64,000 nt of DNA from Linepithema humile. Lineage: Eukaryota > Arthropoda > Insecta > Hymenoptera > Formicidae. Position 1 is the first letter of the stretch, and each line of letters opens with the position of its first letter. The DNA is taken from the NCBI RefSeq assembly GCF_040581485.1, contig NC_090130.1, positions 25,893,418-25,957,417 of the forward strand, written 5' to 3'. The notes below the pieces were generated by a model. That model had not been told where the DNA came from, did not search any database, and saw only the letters and a list, made by a program, of their open reading frames with translations. Below are positions 25,201 through 40,300 of this stretch, in pieces. The position numbers were made by a program, and so were the translations under genes.

Positions 25201-28200
25201 TCCATTCTCCTTTGTCGTTATCACTGACAACAGGATGCGGTTAGTCACGGCAGCGCTGACGAATCTCAACAAACGGCGGCTATCTGTTGTCGTTGAAAAC
25301 AAAAGCTTAGCAGTTTTTAACTGCAACGAGCAAAATTTAACGTCTCGTGCAATTGCATCAGCGTATTTCGCGTTAATTATATCACACACCAGAAATAGCA
25401 ATGTAAATCGTGAGCAAAAACGAGTGAAAAGAGATTTCTTATACATGAGGATTTTCTCACGTGCGGTTATTTTGGTGTAAAATAAAAATCTTATTTAAAG
25501 CGTAAAAACACACACACACACATGTTCTACGATGAACAAGATGGATTTTATAAATACGACGGACAATAAAAAACTCTTTTGATTTTCAAAAGAAGAAGAA
25601 TACGATCTCGGCTCAACGACTCGGCTATTCTCCGCTCTTGAATCTTTCAGATGAGCTACTGACTTACTTCGATATATTAGATTATTTATACAATTGGTTT
25701 ATTTTTTATTTATTTATCTCTCCTCAATTATTTTTCTTGCACTTTACAAAGGCAGTCGCACGCTGCTCGCAAGTCCTTCGCATCGTGAATCCCGGTGCGT
25801 TCGTACCTGTCCCTGTAAGTGGCGCATAAAGAAGCCTTTTATAACGCGTATGAGAGCCGGCGCTGCAAAGAAAGCTGCCGGATGCGGGGTGAGGAGGCGA
25901 GGAGGGCCTCATTATCTTATCTCGAACCATTTCCTGTCAACCTGGGGCCGGCTTTCGCGGTGGTGTTACGCATACGTATGCACACCCTCGCACTCAGCGC
26001 GCGCGCGCGCGTGCAACGCGAATGCACTCACGCGCGTGTGATCGTGCAGGGCAGCGGAGCCGCTTCCGGTGCGTGTGCGTGTGCGTGCGCGCATTCGACG
26101 TCGCATCTGGCTGTAAACGCGCTGCTATGAACTTGATAATCGGTTTTCTCTCGCCAATGAACCGACGACAGTTTTTCGGTTAATTTAAGGGGAGCTTATT
26201 AATTTAGAAAAGAGATGACATTTATCGAATAACATATCTGACAGTCCGAAATCTTTGATTAAAAATTAATAATTATAAGAATTAATATATATAACAGATC
26301 AATAAAATATTAAAGAAATTAAGAAAGATGGGAAAATTATAAAAAAATAAAAAGAATAGTTCTTATGATAAAAGAGCAAAAAAGTGAAAAATAAAGTCAT
26401 AATTGATATATTTCATATTTTTATGCAAGCTTTTCTGGATAAACTTTATAATTTAGTCTTCACTTAGCAGATCGCTATAATCGTGCAAATTTTATTTTTC
26501 ACATATTTAGCAAGTTACTAACATAAAATATAAGCGATACGTGTATTTTTCTATTTATTATTTCATTTAAAAATAATAATAAGTGTTGAAGAACTTTAAT
26601 TACAATTTAGAACGTGGCTAGAAAACGCGATAAAACTGTCGAGACATTCTTAAATTAGATGTCTCTATTAAATATGTCTCTATTAAATATTTCATTGAAA
26701 TTAGAAAGAAAAAGTCGATATAACAATTCCTATTGTCCTATTATAAAAAAAGAATTACGGCGATATTTTTTTTGCATATGACAAATTCAGTTTCTTGCAC
26801 GGATTATATCGATCCACGAGTATACACTCGTAGCCCGGGTCAACGACCTTGTTTTCCACTACGGTAACTCGTGAGCAAAAATAGATATCGCGAATCGCCA
26901 TCGATGTACTTTGTCTTTTTCCAGACTCTGTGCACGTTGTGGAAAAAAAAAATTAATTCCTAACCCAGACATATAATTTTGGATGGTAAAGGCCATGCCG
27001 GAATAGATTGTCTCTTGTGCTTGCTGTAACGAAGCAATTTACGAACTCGAAAAGGATAATTGTATATTAAGTCGTTAATCAAATCTGTGATGATAAAACA
27101 CAATAATCGGAAAGAAAAAAATTCGCTAAAATTGCTTTATTATGCAAATGCGTAATATTGTTACCTAATTAGTAACTTAATTACTTGGAAACAACAATAA
27201 GATCATATAAATATCGTATAATTTTCAAAAATTATCTTGATTTTGAACTTCTTCATATTCCTTGTATAATAGTTTAATAAAAAAAAAAAATTTGCCCAAA
27301 TCTACAATATAATGAAGCGTATTCATTGACGTCGTCGGAACTGAATCAATTATGCACGCATGCAGTTTCGGGCTTGTGGAAATGTTGAAATTTCAGAATG
27401 GCTTTGACTCAGACAGAAGCAATTGAAACATTTCCTGCGGATGTTTCGTTTCCTCGAACAATCCGTCTCGAGCTCCAAATGCAGACCGCTCATGGTCACT
27501 GAAAACTACGTTGTATTTCGACTCGTCAAAAATTACTCGGGTCTACCTTTTCAGATGGATTGTATTTATATGCAATATAATTCCTAACAGTATTTATCTA
27601 AAGAACACACATTTAAATTAATTTCAATTATCACGATTTTAAAATTAATTTTTACAAATTATTATTTTCTGAAATTATAATCTACACTTGTTATTTTCAC
27701 AACTTAAAGATTGCTCTTTCAAGATTATTATTATTATTTTTAAAATTCAAATTTTGATTTTCAAGAAGCGCGTTAAAACTATCCTACACCTAATCTTTTC
27801 AATGTACATGTCGCGCGTCGATAAACTGCATGGCAGTATAATGTGAATGCCTTCATTCTCGCCTCGTACTTGAATGACCTCAGCAGCGAGTTATCTGTAA
27901 CCGGTAGTTCTTCGCTACGAGAACACGTTGCGGCTGGTCAGTTATCGCGCGATTAAATGGTAGCGTTCGCGTACTGAGATCATCGTTTAAAAATACATAT
28001 GTCAAGTCCGCATACGCACGCGAGCGTCCGGATCCGCATGTATCACGGGCAAATTGCCCGTGAAGTGAATCCCAGCGGATGAGTATTCACGCCACGAGGA
28101 CTCCTACGAGTCCTTTTATCGCTCTCCCGCTGCTTTGCGCCGCGTCGATATTCAATGAAGCGTGAGGCTCTCGTAAGGAAAGAGTCAATAAAAGAAAAGC

Positions 28201-31200
28201 ACACCGTCGCGGCCGCTGTCGGTTGCGATTCATAGAACGTAACGATAGGTTGGGTCGACGGAAACGTCTGAATGGACTTACGCGTAGAAATACTACTATC
28301 TTACCTAGCGCGCGCGCAGCTGTGTGCGTGTGAGACGTGTCGTATAAGCTAATAATTCCTCGTTACATTATGCTTCCTTTTGACGATGAATGAAACACTA
28401 GTGTTCGCGAGAGTGAGACATAAGCGAATAGTAATACATTATGAAACCAGTTATAGCTGCTAGCTATAGAGTAATAGCAACCTTGTCTACTCGCGCAATG
28501 CTATTTGCTAGAGTAAATAACACATCGATAAAGAACATTTATAAGAAAATATATGGCCGATCTTCGTTAATTAATATCATGTGAGTGCGATGAGTTTCGA
28601 GCTAGGAAGGTGACGATACTTCTTAAAAAAAATTAATCCTAAGAAAAATCATTTTCAGACAATTAATCGTTTATGAAATAGATTTAGATTAATTTTAGAA
28701 AATAACTTGAGAAAATCAATCTTGAAGTTATAAATTAAAATCAGATTAATTTTCTTAAAATCTTCAATACATATTACATGGTGATTAAGAAATTAATTTT
28801 GTAACGACAAAAACTGTGTAAATAATGACGCGCGTCTACGGGAATAGAGAAACATTTGCCGTCGCAAAGATTAAATATTGTGCGACTATTAAATTTATTA
28901 CGAAGACGGACGTCACGTTAAACAAATAAAAGTCAAAATTAAATGGCATTTAGCATTAAATGCGGAGGAGCATTCCAGCAAAAGATCAAATATAATAAAA
29001 CTTTATAATAGAAAGCATCATAATTATTCAATATTGATTTTTCAAAAATCGCGATTAAATGAAAAGAAACTGTCAAACTGCAAATTTGTAAGTAATATTT
29101 GATTAGTTGCGAAATTAAAATAAATTGTATTAAATAATAAATGCTCGATATATGTGAGAGTATACTCGGTATATATATTCTACAAAATTGGAATTTGCAA
29201 GATTGGAATTGCACACACACACGCATAACAGAGCAAAATAAATATACATATAGAAAGATTAAAATTGAATAATATATGGATATAATTTAAAAAATTTTGA
29301 TATTTTCTTATATTTCTTTTTTCTATTTTAAAATAATTTTTTTTAAATAAGTCCATTTTAAAATAATAATTGCAATCAATATTATTTGAAATAAAAACGT
29401 TACAAATTTGTATTATTTCATTATTTTCATTAAACTCCGTAAATAAACCGTAATTTTTAAGCTCATGAATATACAAAATAGCTATCGAATCGTGAATAAA
29501 AGATGCGCGAACTTTTACTATATTATGCAACACACGATCACGTGTGTATTTTATCTTTTATAATCGCGCAAACTTTATAATTACTCATTTCCTGTTGTTA
29601 TCTTATCGTGTGCATATCAACAATGTTATATCTCATTTCTTACGCACAGTTCATTTTTATATTCTATCGTGTTTGTAGCGGCCCACGTAGCATTTTGAAG
29701 CGTAGGACTGTGAGAAAAATGCGATATGTTCGAGATTTATGGCAACGACAATACCCATGAAATTGTGATTGAGTAACACTCTCTCGCGATCCTGAGAGCT
29801 CCAATTGCATCGCAAAATAATGGCCATGCTTGTTAAGTATGCACACACCTGTTAAGGTCATCAACGGACACAGGTACCGCTTACGTCAACCCGCCGTACG
29901 CATTATCGTACCTCGTCGTAACTGACGCTCGTCGTAACGCGCACTTCCGTAACGCAATTTTCCTTTCGTTTATATATACATATTTATCTCACAATTAAAG
30001 CTCGGAATTGACGCGTGATTTTTCGTGACGTAAGCGATAGCGTGGGATATATTTTACACTTTATTTATAAACAATTGTTGCTTTTATTATATATCGCGAA
30101 TTTTCTTCCGTTTCTCTCAGTCACTATTTCAGTGATATATATATGTGTGGGCATATTTAAATATTTAATTATGTTATATAATAATTTAATATTTGATTTG
30201 AATAATAGATGAGCGTGATTTATTGGGAATTAATTGAGTGATCTCGAGCGATGAAAATGGCTCAGTGATTTTAAACAGTTCGCTTGTAGATTATATCTTA
30301 GAGAATGCAAATTATAACGTGATAATATGCAAGTAATTGAGGAAAGCTTTATTATTTTATTACTACTTAAGAAAAGCTATTTTGGCCTGAAGTATATTCG
30401 ACCTATTTGATTATCAAATAGAAAGATCGACATTGATACTGCGAAAGAAATGTAGAATAATAATTTCCAGAAGATGATCACGTATACAAACTTGCAGCAG
30501 CTTCAATTTGAGCTCGTAATTTTTAAAACAAACTAATGATTCTATTCTCCAACAATAATAAATAAAAATAGTGATTATTATAAAATAATTACTATGAAAA
30601 TATGAATAAAAATTAAGTATTAATTATTTTTACTATTAAAAAGATGTTGTATACTTGTATTTATTTAATTTCTCCATTCGGAAACTCGTTTGTCTTACGT
30701 AATGTGTTTTCTTTTGTGTGATAATAACATTACAGTTTAATTAGGTTTAATGTCTACCGCTTGCGTTTGCCGTTTCACGATGATAATGAGGGAAAGCAGC
30801 AGCTTCGTAGAAACAAGCGAGAATCGGTGCTCGATTCAATGTGAACGTTCGATTACATCACGAACACGAGTTACGCGTGACTTCATTTTAAATTCAATGG
30901 ACTGTTTATTCTTGACTTAGCGTCAACAATGCTTAAACGATAGACAATTGACATTACGATGCTTTCGTGAGCATGTTAGAGATTGCTTTGGAACACACGA
31001 AGATATGAAATGCGCAGCTGAAGTGCGAAAACAGTTTGTGTTTAATCTGAATTTACGAAAATAAATAAAACTGCTTAAATCTATAGAAATAAAAGAAATC
31101 TATCTTACGGAAGATTGCGTGTGATGCCTCTCCCTTTCTCAACCAAAAAAAAATTTTCGCGAAAATAGAAAAATGGGATTCTCGAGATTCATTGGTTTAA

Positions 31201-34200
31201 TTTTAACGCTAATTATTCACTTCTAACTGGCGATTCAATAAAGTTCCGTTTTTAGATCTTAATGTGCCCTTCACTATTGTAAAAACGTCGTTTATAAATA
31301 TCTGCTGACCTATTAGCAGCTTCGAAATGTCATTTAAAACGGAAATAACAAGATAAATAAGACATTCGTGCGATTTCAATTGCTGATGCAAATCATTCTT
31401 AGAATTTGAATCTTCACTCGCTCGTTGAAAATACGAGAATGAAATTTTTGCAGACATGAGCAGAGATGGCACTGCGAAAGTCAGTGTCAACTTGTATAAA
31501 TTTCGTTTAATGGGTCTATCGTCCCAATTACGCAATAGCTAATCTTTGCATTCGTTCTTGCGAACGCCCACGCAGAGCTTCAGGATTTGCATCAATGTGC
31601 AAACAGAATGCTATTCCCACGCTCAGCACTAGATAGCGAATACACAGATAGCAAGTGAGAGTACTTTGTTTTGAAAGGTCACGATTGAGGTATGACGCCG
31701 TGTCACTATAGCTGTCACATATACCCACGTCACGAGCGTACGAGGGCGTAGAACGGTAGCAGGAAATATCCGATGTCCTGTCGAGTCAAATTTGTCAGCA
31801 GCAAAAATACCTCTGCGTGATAAAATAGACCGATAGACGCTAATTATGTATCGTCGTGTGTCCATAAACGGCGAGAACGAGAGACACTTGTTGTCAATAA
31901 TTTTTATTTTCTCATATTTCCATGCATTCCTTTTAGCTTCTGATATCTTTTTAAACAACTTTTCCCTTTTTTTGCTTCTTTGTGTTTTTTTTTTCTTATA
32001 CCTTTGCTCGTTTATAATCAATTGAAAAAAAATTGTCGAGTAAAAAAGGTGCTGAAACTGTTAGCGCTAAAATACTACACCGCTGTGATATAACTTTGTT
32101 AGATTGTACGATACAACGTGTAGGTGTTTCCGGTGACGCAATTGCAATATTTGATAAAATTCTGATTGTTATTGTGTTTCCACGAAAAATTTTAACGTAA
32201 AAAGTTGAAGTTTAACATCCTACACGTTCTTTTATTCCTTTGATATGCATTATCGACAACGACCGCGTTAAAGTTGAATCCATAACGCGAATTATAATTA
32301 TACGATCGAATAGCATAATTTCTCGAAATCAGTTTTAGAGCCACTCGAGCGAGTCCTCGTGAATTTTGTATATTGCTCTCCAATGAGATTCGTTATTAAT
32401 TCATCGTGCAAGACCTTTTGCTCGTGCACCAATAGAGTGTATCGCCCACGTCCTGTTTCTTCCGTTAATTTTTAATTGCACATTCCGCAATAACTGACAA
32501 AAGGGAGAGAGAAAGAGAAGAAAAGAAACCAAGTATCGAGTAAACAATAACAGTCGTTGTTGTCACAATTAGTACGTTGCTCTGTTGTTTCCATCTGGAA
32601 TTGTTATCCTACTCCCACGTATTTCATTGTAATTTGTAAATTATTTATATTTCAAATACTGTTGTAAAGAACGTAATCGCAAAAGCCTGTACATCGCGTA
32701 TAGATAGAATTTGTGTATCGTCCACGTTTCAAAATATTTCACATTTTCAAACGGCTAAAATTTTGTCTAAAATTTTTGTCTAAATATACATTTTTCTGTG
32801 CAGTACATACAGTGCGTATAACAGCATTTTTTTCTTTACTTATTTTTTATAACAGCAAGGATATTGTACATCGCATACAATTTGAAAAATGATTTTACGA
32901 GATTAAAAATTTAAAGATGGGAAATGGAATTATATGTATATAATTGATACTTTCTTTACCTCCTTTACGTTTTTTCTGGTAAAATGCAAATTTCAATTAT
33001 ATCTTACAAAGTGTATATAAAAGAGAATATAAAACGGGAATATGAAATATACTTATTGTATCTATGATATCCGTTAAATTAGACATTTAATTTTGCGAGC
33101 TACGTTCATCGTTGTTAGCTTTGAATTTTTCCAGTGATATAAACATGATTTATATATTATCATTACGCATGTGGAAAATCATATCTCGATGTCTCGAACT
33201 TCCACCCTATCCCGTATATATCTTCTTCTTTATGGAAAAACGTTCGGCGAGTTCAATTAAGCTGATTATCGAATATGGAAAATCGATATAAGACAGATCC
33301 GAGGATTCGAGGGAAGGCTTCCGCGATTATACGTGCGAATCTCCCTCTTCCACTTTAATGTTAAAGCCTCCGCAACACCGAGTGTTCGTTATTGATGTTA
33401 GGGCGAGTGAGAGAAGCACGCGCGCGCACGCGGGGAGTGGGAGGGGGGGGGGAGGGCGGATGGTGTACCGGGTGCTCACCTTATCCGGCACCCACGCGGA
33501 TCGAATCCAATTCGTCGGCACGCGTCGGATACTCGCGGAAGGTCACAGACGCCCGCGGCCCTATTCCGATCCCCTTCTCTCGTCCTCTCCGCTGGTAGCC
33601 CTCATTCTCTATCCCATTTCCCTCCACCCTCGCCAATCCACCCTCCAACGAACGTTTCGCCCCTTCCCCCGCCTTTATGCTGCCTCTTTCAACCCTCACG
33701 GCTGCTTCCGAGCGCACGCTTAAGCGCAATAAAGCGGCGGCGGCGGCTCCACCCCGACGGCCGCCCGCGTGATCGAACGCGAAAATCTTCAACGACAGCG
33801 GCCCAAATGAATGGAATGCCGACCCACGCCTGGCACAGCCATCTGATAGGCTGTCGTGCCCTCTCTCGCGAAAGAGTGAGAGAGATAGAGGAGAGAATGA
33901 ACAAGCGAGCTGAGCCGAGCTGTGCCGAGCACGGTGAACGGGTGAGTCGAGGACAAGCTTCGCGTAAACGGCAAGGGCCAAGGCCGTATCACTCGATGGC
34001 ACATCTTCCCGCATGCTTTGACTTTAAACCCTTTAGCTACGGCTATCGCATATGTAACTGTACACAGAATGTGCAATAATAAGCGCATTGAGTGAACAGA
34101 GTATCGCTTCTCATTGAAAATTAAAACCATTTTTCTTTCGTTAGAACTTAATTGGATGCCACAGTTATTCTTATTTAAATAACTTTAACTTTTAGTGCAT

Positions 34201-35400
34201 TTTGCTAATTATATCTTGGCTGGACTCACAGTGAATTAATAAAGTTGTTAAAATTAAAGTACAAGATTTTGTCGCGCTCCTGAAATGTGCAATTCATTAC
34301 AATCTTTTTTTTTTAACTTGGTCTATTCATGTTTGATTGCTTTTGTTAGGAACAAATTGTTTTTAGCAAGAAACATCGCGCATGCATAGAGTGTATTTAT
34401 TATCGAACATTTTGTATGCAATATCCATATATTTTGCTCAACTAGAATAGAAAATTTCGTGTTAATGGAGAATAAAATTCGAGCAATCGATTAAGGCTTG
34501 TCATTAGTAATTTATGACGTTATTTCATGCTCGTCTATCACAAACAATGTGTTTCCGTGTAATATATTATAATTACAATGCATTTCAATTAATGATTCAA
34601 TGCGTTGCAGCATGAATTAATGGATAATTGATATTATCATGATTCTTAGTCCTAGCATAACCACCAATTATAAACACCACCAGTAATCAATACATTTTCC
34701 GTACTTTGTACTATACTCTTTTAAAGTGTTATTTCGTGAACTATTTAGGTATATAACAGGATAGAGCATACACAGATATATCATTATTGCTTAAGTTTTC
34801 AAATGACAGATAGATTTATCAATATCAATATCTTTCTCCATTTCAGATTACTCTGTAATTTACAAATATCTCTCTTCCTCATTTTGCACATATTTTATTA
34901 CGATTTCTCTGCTGTTGTACTGGTCATTGTAACGTCAATGTAATATAATTGTCATAATGTATTTCTGTGTTTTAAAAATTGTCTATATCAAATATGCACA
35001 TGTCACGTTAGAGACGTGCATGTATGCTTCCACGAAAGCCGGGATTGATCCCGTGAGGTCATTGCTTTGTCATATATCTGCGAAATCGTTGGTAAGTATA
35101 TAGTACTACGCGAGCTGTATGGGCTTAAACGTACTACGCGAGAACGTCGATATCATTACACAACCGCGTAGCACGCGATATTACGAGTTATCGATCAGAG
35201 ACAAACACGATGATAATACAATTGTACTGTTTACAAATAATTACCATTCCCGACGACATCTTGATAAAAATCCCAGACAATGTCGTAAAATGTCTGGGAC
35301 AAATGTAGTAATTGTGATAAACGAAGGACACTCGATGCGTTAAAACGGAGGAGTTAATTACATACATATGTATGCACATGTACAAAATAGGATATTAAGA
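16240..35400. other. Gene desert of about 19 kb between ABCG8 and Mkp3
   Basis: I find no coding exon with a recognisable domain on either strand. The DNA is AT-rich with CpG-rich islands at about 18.85-19.35, 21.68-22.0, 23.8-24.1, 25.75-26.1, 27.95-28.35 and 33.35-34.0 kb. Short open frames in the islands overlap on both strands and look random. The island at 33.4-34.0 kb contains a G-rich tract (33432-33458) and a consensus-like donor (CGG|GTGAGT at about 33941), so it could hold an alternative noncoding first exon for the downstream phosphatase. Simple repeats include poly(A) near 22793-22811 and (AC)n at 25507-25521. Confidence 0.5.
23240..23590. other. Block unusually dense in TAAT/ATTA
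   Basis: About 350 bases built almost wholly from overlapping TAAT, ATTA and AATCAAT words (for example TAATTAATCAATTGCAATAA). It has no simple repeat unit and no open frame. TAAT is the core homeodomain site, so a regulatory cluster is possible, but low-complexity AT-rich drift is the plain alternative. Confidence 0.4.
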
Positions 35401-36294
35401 GGAAAGTGGCGATATTGATTCCGCCGAAAGAGACAGGAGATAGAGAAGGAACTAACCTAAAAGGAACGTCGGCGTCGGGTGATGGCATCGTCGATGTCGG
35501 TCCTGTTGGCTAGCAGCATATGCACGCAAGTGTGCGTGCATGTCGGAACGAGAAGGCATACCGGCTCTCTCCTTCTTGCGCTCGACTTGTGATAATACAA
35601 CGGCCTACGCACGCGTGAGAGTGAGCGTGTAACGTGCAACGTGTACCGCCGCGCTCCCCACCGACCTTCGTGAAGCTTACTCCGACCGCTTCAACGACGG
35701 CTTCAGTCAGCACCGACCCCCGACCCATCCACTACCCACGCCTCGTTAATGAAAACATCTTTTGTCAATGAACTGACGTCAGTCCGCACGACGATTGGCT
35801 GATCGGGCGAGCTCACGTGACTGGCGACGAATCACGTCGCACATCGGCCCCGTGTCTCCCTTGCGCGCGGCGCGCCGAGCGCCGCTGCTCCATTCTCGAC
35901 GGAAGGACGCTTGCGGTAAGGTGTGGCCTTTGGTGGCCTGCGGCGAGCGGAGCGTCGACCAGAAGAGAGTAGAAACGTGTGGAGGAACGGGAGAGGAGAA
36001 GCAGGAAGGTGTGGGAGAAGAAAGGATAGTGTTTTTTTAACGTATTTCGTGACGGAGAAAAGTCGTCGTGCTTTTCAACGGACAAGGGATCTGGGCACGG
36101 AGTGATGCTGAAGGGATTCATGAGGTGAGAGAGAAAGAGAACGTTGCTCTCGTGGAGATACGCGAGAGAAGAACCGATCCGGAGCGAAGACGGATACGGA
36201 AACGCGGATCGGTGGTCGCGGAGCGCGGTGCGGTCCAGCGCGTACGCGGCGGGTGAAGCTACGTTCTAAAGGTGGGTACGAGCGCGACGTGGTG

Positions 36295-36315
36295 CGGCGG
36301 CGGCGGCGGCGGCGG
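36295..36315. repeat. (CGG)7 tract
   Basis: Seven perfect CGG units in the GC-rich leader upstream of the phosphatase start, about 1.0 kb before its ATG. Confidence 0.95.
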
Positions 36316-36585
36316 CAGATACGACACAAAAGTGGGAGTGAGCGAGCGCTGTGTGTGTGCGCGCGAATGAGCGAGCGACAAGGATGGAACCATCGCTGCT
36401 TGCACGCCGAGATGACGGGTCGAGCTCGCGCGAACGCCGCGGGTCGCGTATGGTCGGACATGTATTTCCCGAACGGCGAGCGTAAACATTCCACAGTCGT
36501 GCCGTTAATTGGACGCGCCGTCTTGATTCACGAAGGGATCGATAACCGGGACGAGCTGGCGGTGGCAGCGACGAGGACGACGACG

Positions 36586-36586
<1 letters not shown>

Positions 36587-36640
<54 letters not shown>
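36587..36640. repeat. (CGG)18 tract
   Basis: Eighteen uninterrupted CGG units, preceded by GAC-type triplets and followed by CAG/TGG triplets. Depending on frame it reads as poly-Ala, poly-Gly or poly-Arg, and on the minus strand as poly-Pro. It probably lies in the transcribed leader or promoter of the downstream gene. Confidence 0.95.
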
Positions 36641-36641
<1 letters not shown>

Positions 36642-37351
36642 AGTAGTGGCAGCAGCGGAGGGGGAGGAGGAGGAGACGGAGGCAGAGTAGACACACACAG
36701 AGCACGGCTTAGTGTCGCAGGAAGTGATGGCAACGCGTGAGAACTCGTCAGACTGCGCCATCGACGGGTGAACGTCGCGCGACTCGTTCTCCCGGATGAG
36801 GCCTCCGGGGAACGCGGTTCCGCCATTCAATTCAAAGTGCCATTTTGTCATATCCAGTAAATATTAATCGTAGTAGACGCTCGTAAAGCGAATGCAAAAC
36901 GCGTGCACGCATCCAGATACACGGCGCGCGTGTTCGTTTATGTATATAAGTTCGGTCATGACTTTGTTGTGTGGAGAACGAGACTGACGACTTCTTCGGA
37001 TCCGATGGGCATGTCCATCCGTTGTTGGATACGCAGCTGATGAACCGATGTATCGCGTGAGTCGGTATCTAGAAACTTCTCGTGTGACGACAACCGAGGA
37101 ATGTTGGTGTGATCGTCGTGGCGGGATGATAATGCCCTGACAACTCTGCCGCGTGTCATTTATTGGAGATGCTGCGTCCAGAGATGACAGAACTTCGATG
37201 CTGCAGAGGCTGAAAAGTAACGTCTTTGTGAGAGAAATTCAGTGACTGAAAAAATTATCGCGCCTAGAAGCTATTTGTAGAGTAAGACAGTGCTGTTTGA
37301 AGAATAAAAGGCTGCAGTAAAGAGTGTGAGGGTACAAGTGACAGACGCAAT

Positions 37352-40300
37352 ATGCCAGGTAGTGGTGCAATGGATGAGGACCTCTTAGGTCCAGAATGGT
37401 TGTTTAGAGAGCTCAGATCCCAAAATGGTCCCCACAAGCTTCTTATCCTAGACTGCAGAGCACATTCTGACTTCTCTGATGCTCACATAAGAGGCTCAGT
37501 GCCTCTGGCCATACCCAGCATCATGCTGCGGAGATTGGCTGCTGGTAAGGTGGACCTCCTGTCCACGATAAGGTGCTTGGATCTGAGAAATAGAGTGGAG
37601 GTGTTTCTGTGTGGGGATGAAAGCAATAGAGGAACATTTGTACTAATCGGTGACTCTTCAGATCCTGCAGGCCACCAAGGTGAAACGATACAAGTTTTGA
37701 GCCGGAGACTTAAAAGCAGTGGAGGCAATGTTGCTGTTTTAATCGGTAAGAGACACACTTTTATGACAGTGCGGATAATCCTATTCTCATTCAGTCTCAT
37801 TCTTGTCAGTTGATTTATATTAAGACCATTTGTGTCTTAAGATCAGTTTGAATACAGTTTGAATTGGAATGTATCAAGCTAGTGTTTATATTTTTAAAAC
37901 TTTTTTAGAATATTTTGATTGTTTTATTCTTGCATAATTGTACACATAAATATAAGTTTTTTAATATACAGATAAATATTAATGTTTTACATATTCATAA
38001 ATTATTACTTGATATCTTAAACAGCCATGCCTGTCAATAATGATGGTTTAACAATGATTTCTAAATTTAACATGTGAAACATCACACAATAGTTGCTAAT
38101 TATAACTTTGCATCTGTATGATTTTGTTGCCATATATAAGTGCATAGATAGCAGTAGTAATAGTGGTGTAGAAAGGCTTTCAGAAGTAACAGCTGAAGCA
38201 TGGAGACTGATTGTGAATGAAATATTGATTTATGTGGGAGGCATACCAGTAGAACCAGACACTTAACTCTATACCCTGCTATACTTGTTATCAGGTTTCA
38301 GATAAAATTCAGTCATTCAATGTTTTATTTGACATGAGCCACAATTTACTCTACCTACACATATTTAAATATATATATATGATTAAAAGAATAACTAATA
38401 TTATTCTAGTTGATATATGAAAGGAAGAACGTCTCACATTAGTTATATGCTAATTTTTTTCTATTTTTAAAAAATAGCGTGACATTGGCTTTTGTTTCAA
38501 GATAAAATAAAAACTTTTTCTCTTAGCATTTTTGTTGATATTTTTAATAAAGATTCTAAGAAAATTATATTTAATTAATATTATGAAAGCATAAATATTA
38601 AATATTAACTTTCTTAATGTTATTATATACAAGATATTTAATTTCTGGCGGAACTATTAAAATAGAATCTTTGAAACTTTTAATAGATTATGAATTTGAA
38701 GATTAATTGTTTTTTGATTATGTAGAATAAAATTATTTTATCACAATTTGAATTAAAACACTAATATATTAAAAAAGAATGTTAATTATTATATAGATAA
38801 AGGTAGAACTTTATGTGTATCGATTTTAATTTTGTTTGAAATAATTATTATTGTATATTTTTAGGAGGTTTTGGAGCATTCAGAGATAGATATCCAGAAT
38901 GGTGTGAAGGTTGTCAAGCTAATAATGAATGTACACCAGGTCAGGACAATAATGATGGAGAATTAATGGGTCTTAGATCACTTCGGATATCTACTCCACC
39001 AACTAGGTCTTATTCGGATTCTGATAGTGACAGCACGTGTGATTCAGTTGGTGAGTAAATTTTTTTTTCAAAATTTTTTTCAAAATGTGTATGCCGATTG
39101 TATAATTGATGCGAATTATGTAATAAAGTACTAAAAAACGAATAATGCATGAGTAATATTATACAATAATTGTGTATAATGATAGAAAATTTGTGTTTTG
39201 CAGGTCCTGAAGAAGACAAAGATTTTCCGGTGGAAATTTTACCTCATTTGTATCTCGGTAACGCAGCTAATAGTGAGGATCGCGAAGCTTTAGCGAGGCA
39301 CAGGATACAATACATACTCAATGTAACGCCGGATTTGCCAAATGTATTTGAAAGCGCTGGTTCGATAAAATATATGCAGATACCGATAAGCGATCACTGG
39401 AGTCAGAACTTAGCTAGTTTCTTCCCGCAGGCGATTCAGTTTATAGGTAAGTAACAGCATGCCGATGTATTACGAGTCATTTTTGTTGAAAACAACATAA
39501 AAATTTTTGAAAAAAAAAAAAACATTTTACATTTTATAGTTGATCTTAAAATTTTTAAATAAATTATCACATTTCTTTGAAAGCATGTTATGCGTAAAAC
39601 ATTCCTTGTGAAAATCATTGCATGAAGCGTACGTATAGAATCAAGCGTTTCCCACGGATGTGAAAAAAAAATTCTTAGCTATTAATTAGTATCTCATACT
39701 TTTACTGTATCTTCAATGAATGTTTCGTCATTGTGTTTCTCCGTTTCCTGAATTGTATTTCGTGCAATCGTAAAATCGTATTTTAATTTTAACATAACAT
39801 AATTTAATAGTTAATACATTTAATATTAATATGTTCAAAAATCGCAGTAAAATGAAGACATACAGAAGTTACAAATTATAATAAAAATATATCAGTGAGC
39901 CAATATTTGCAAAGATACAAAATGCAAAATATGTTTTTTATTACAAATTAAGAGATAATTCCTTTTATACAATTTTTGGTTTGCAATAATTCACATTTTA
40001 TGGTATATTAATGTACGTAGTATGAGAAATGATAGGATACGCGAATAATACTAGCTTTATTCATCGCGCCGGAGCTTTTTCCGCGTCAAATTCCCGGTTC
40101 AGACTACTTCTTAAACAGGATTTCCTGTTTAAGAAAGTCCCCGCGCAGCTTCTGAAAGGGGGCATTCTTATAAATAGGCTCGCCTAAATAGAAACTTTCC
40201 CACGTGGCGGGCAAGCTGTGCTAGACAATTAAACAACGGATGTCCGGTTAGGTCGAGAGCTATACTTAAGTCTGAATGGCGAGGTTTTTGGCATTGCTAT

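Larger units (their letters stand above)
35460..37351 (+). promoter_or_regulatory. CpG-rich promoter/5' leader region of the Mkp3-type gene
   Basis: The 1.9 kb before the phosphatase start is GC- and CpG-rich from about 35.46 to 36.85 kb, then returns to mixed composition up to the ATG at 37352. It contains two CGG tracts and several upstream ATGs, the longest upstream frame being 36253-36690 (145 codons, ending in poly-Ala). The transcription start and any noncoding exon borders cannot be fixed from sequence. A G|GTGGGT-like donor near 36270 is one option. Promoter function is inferred from position and CpG content. Confidence 0.5.

Noticed and set aside
33481..34014. 177-codon minus-strand open frame
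   Set aside because: Low-complexity Arg/Ser/Ala-rich translation of a GC-rich island that is open in several frames on both strands; no recognisable domain.
36253..36851. Poly-Ala, poly-Pro and poly-Arg open frames on both strands
   Set aside because: They are translations of the CGG tract; the plus-strand one is kept only as a possible upstream frame in the Mkp3 leader, not as a gene.
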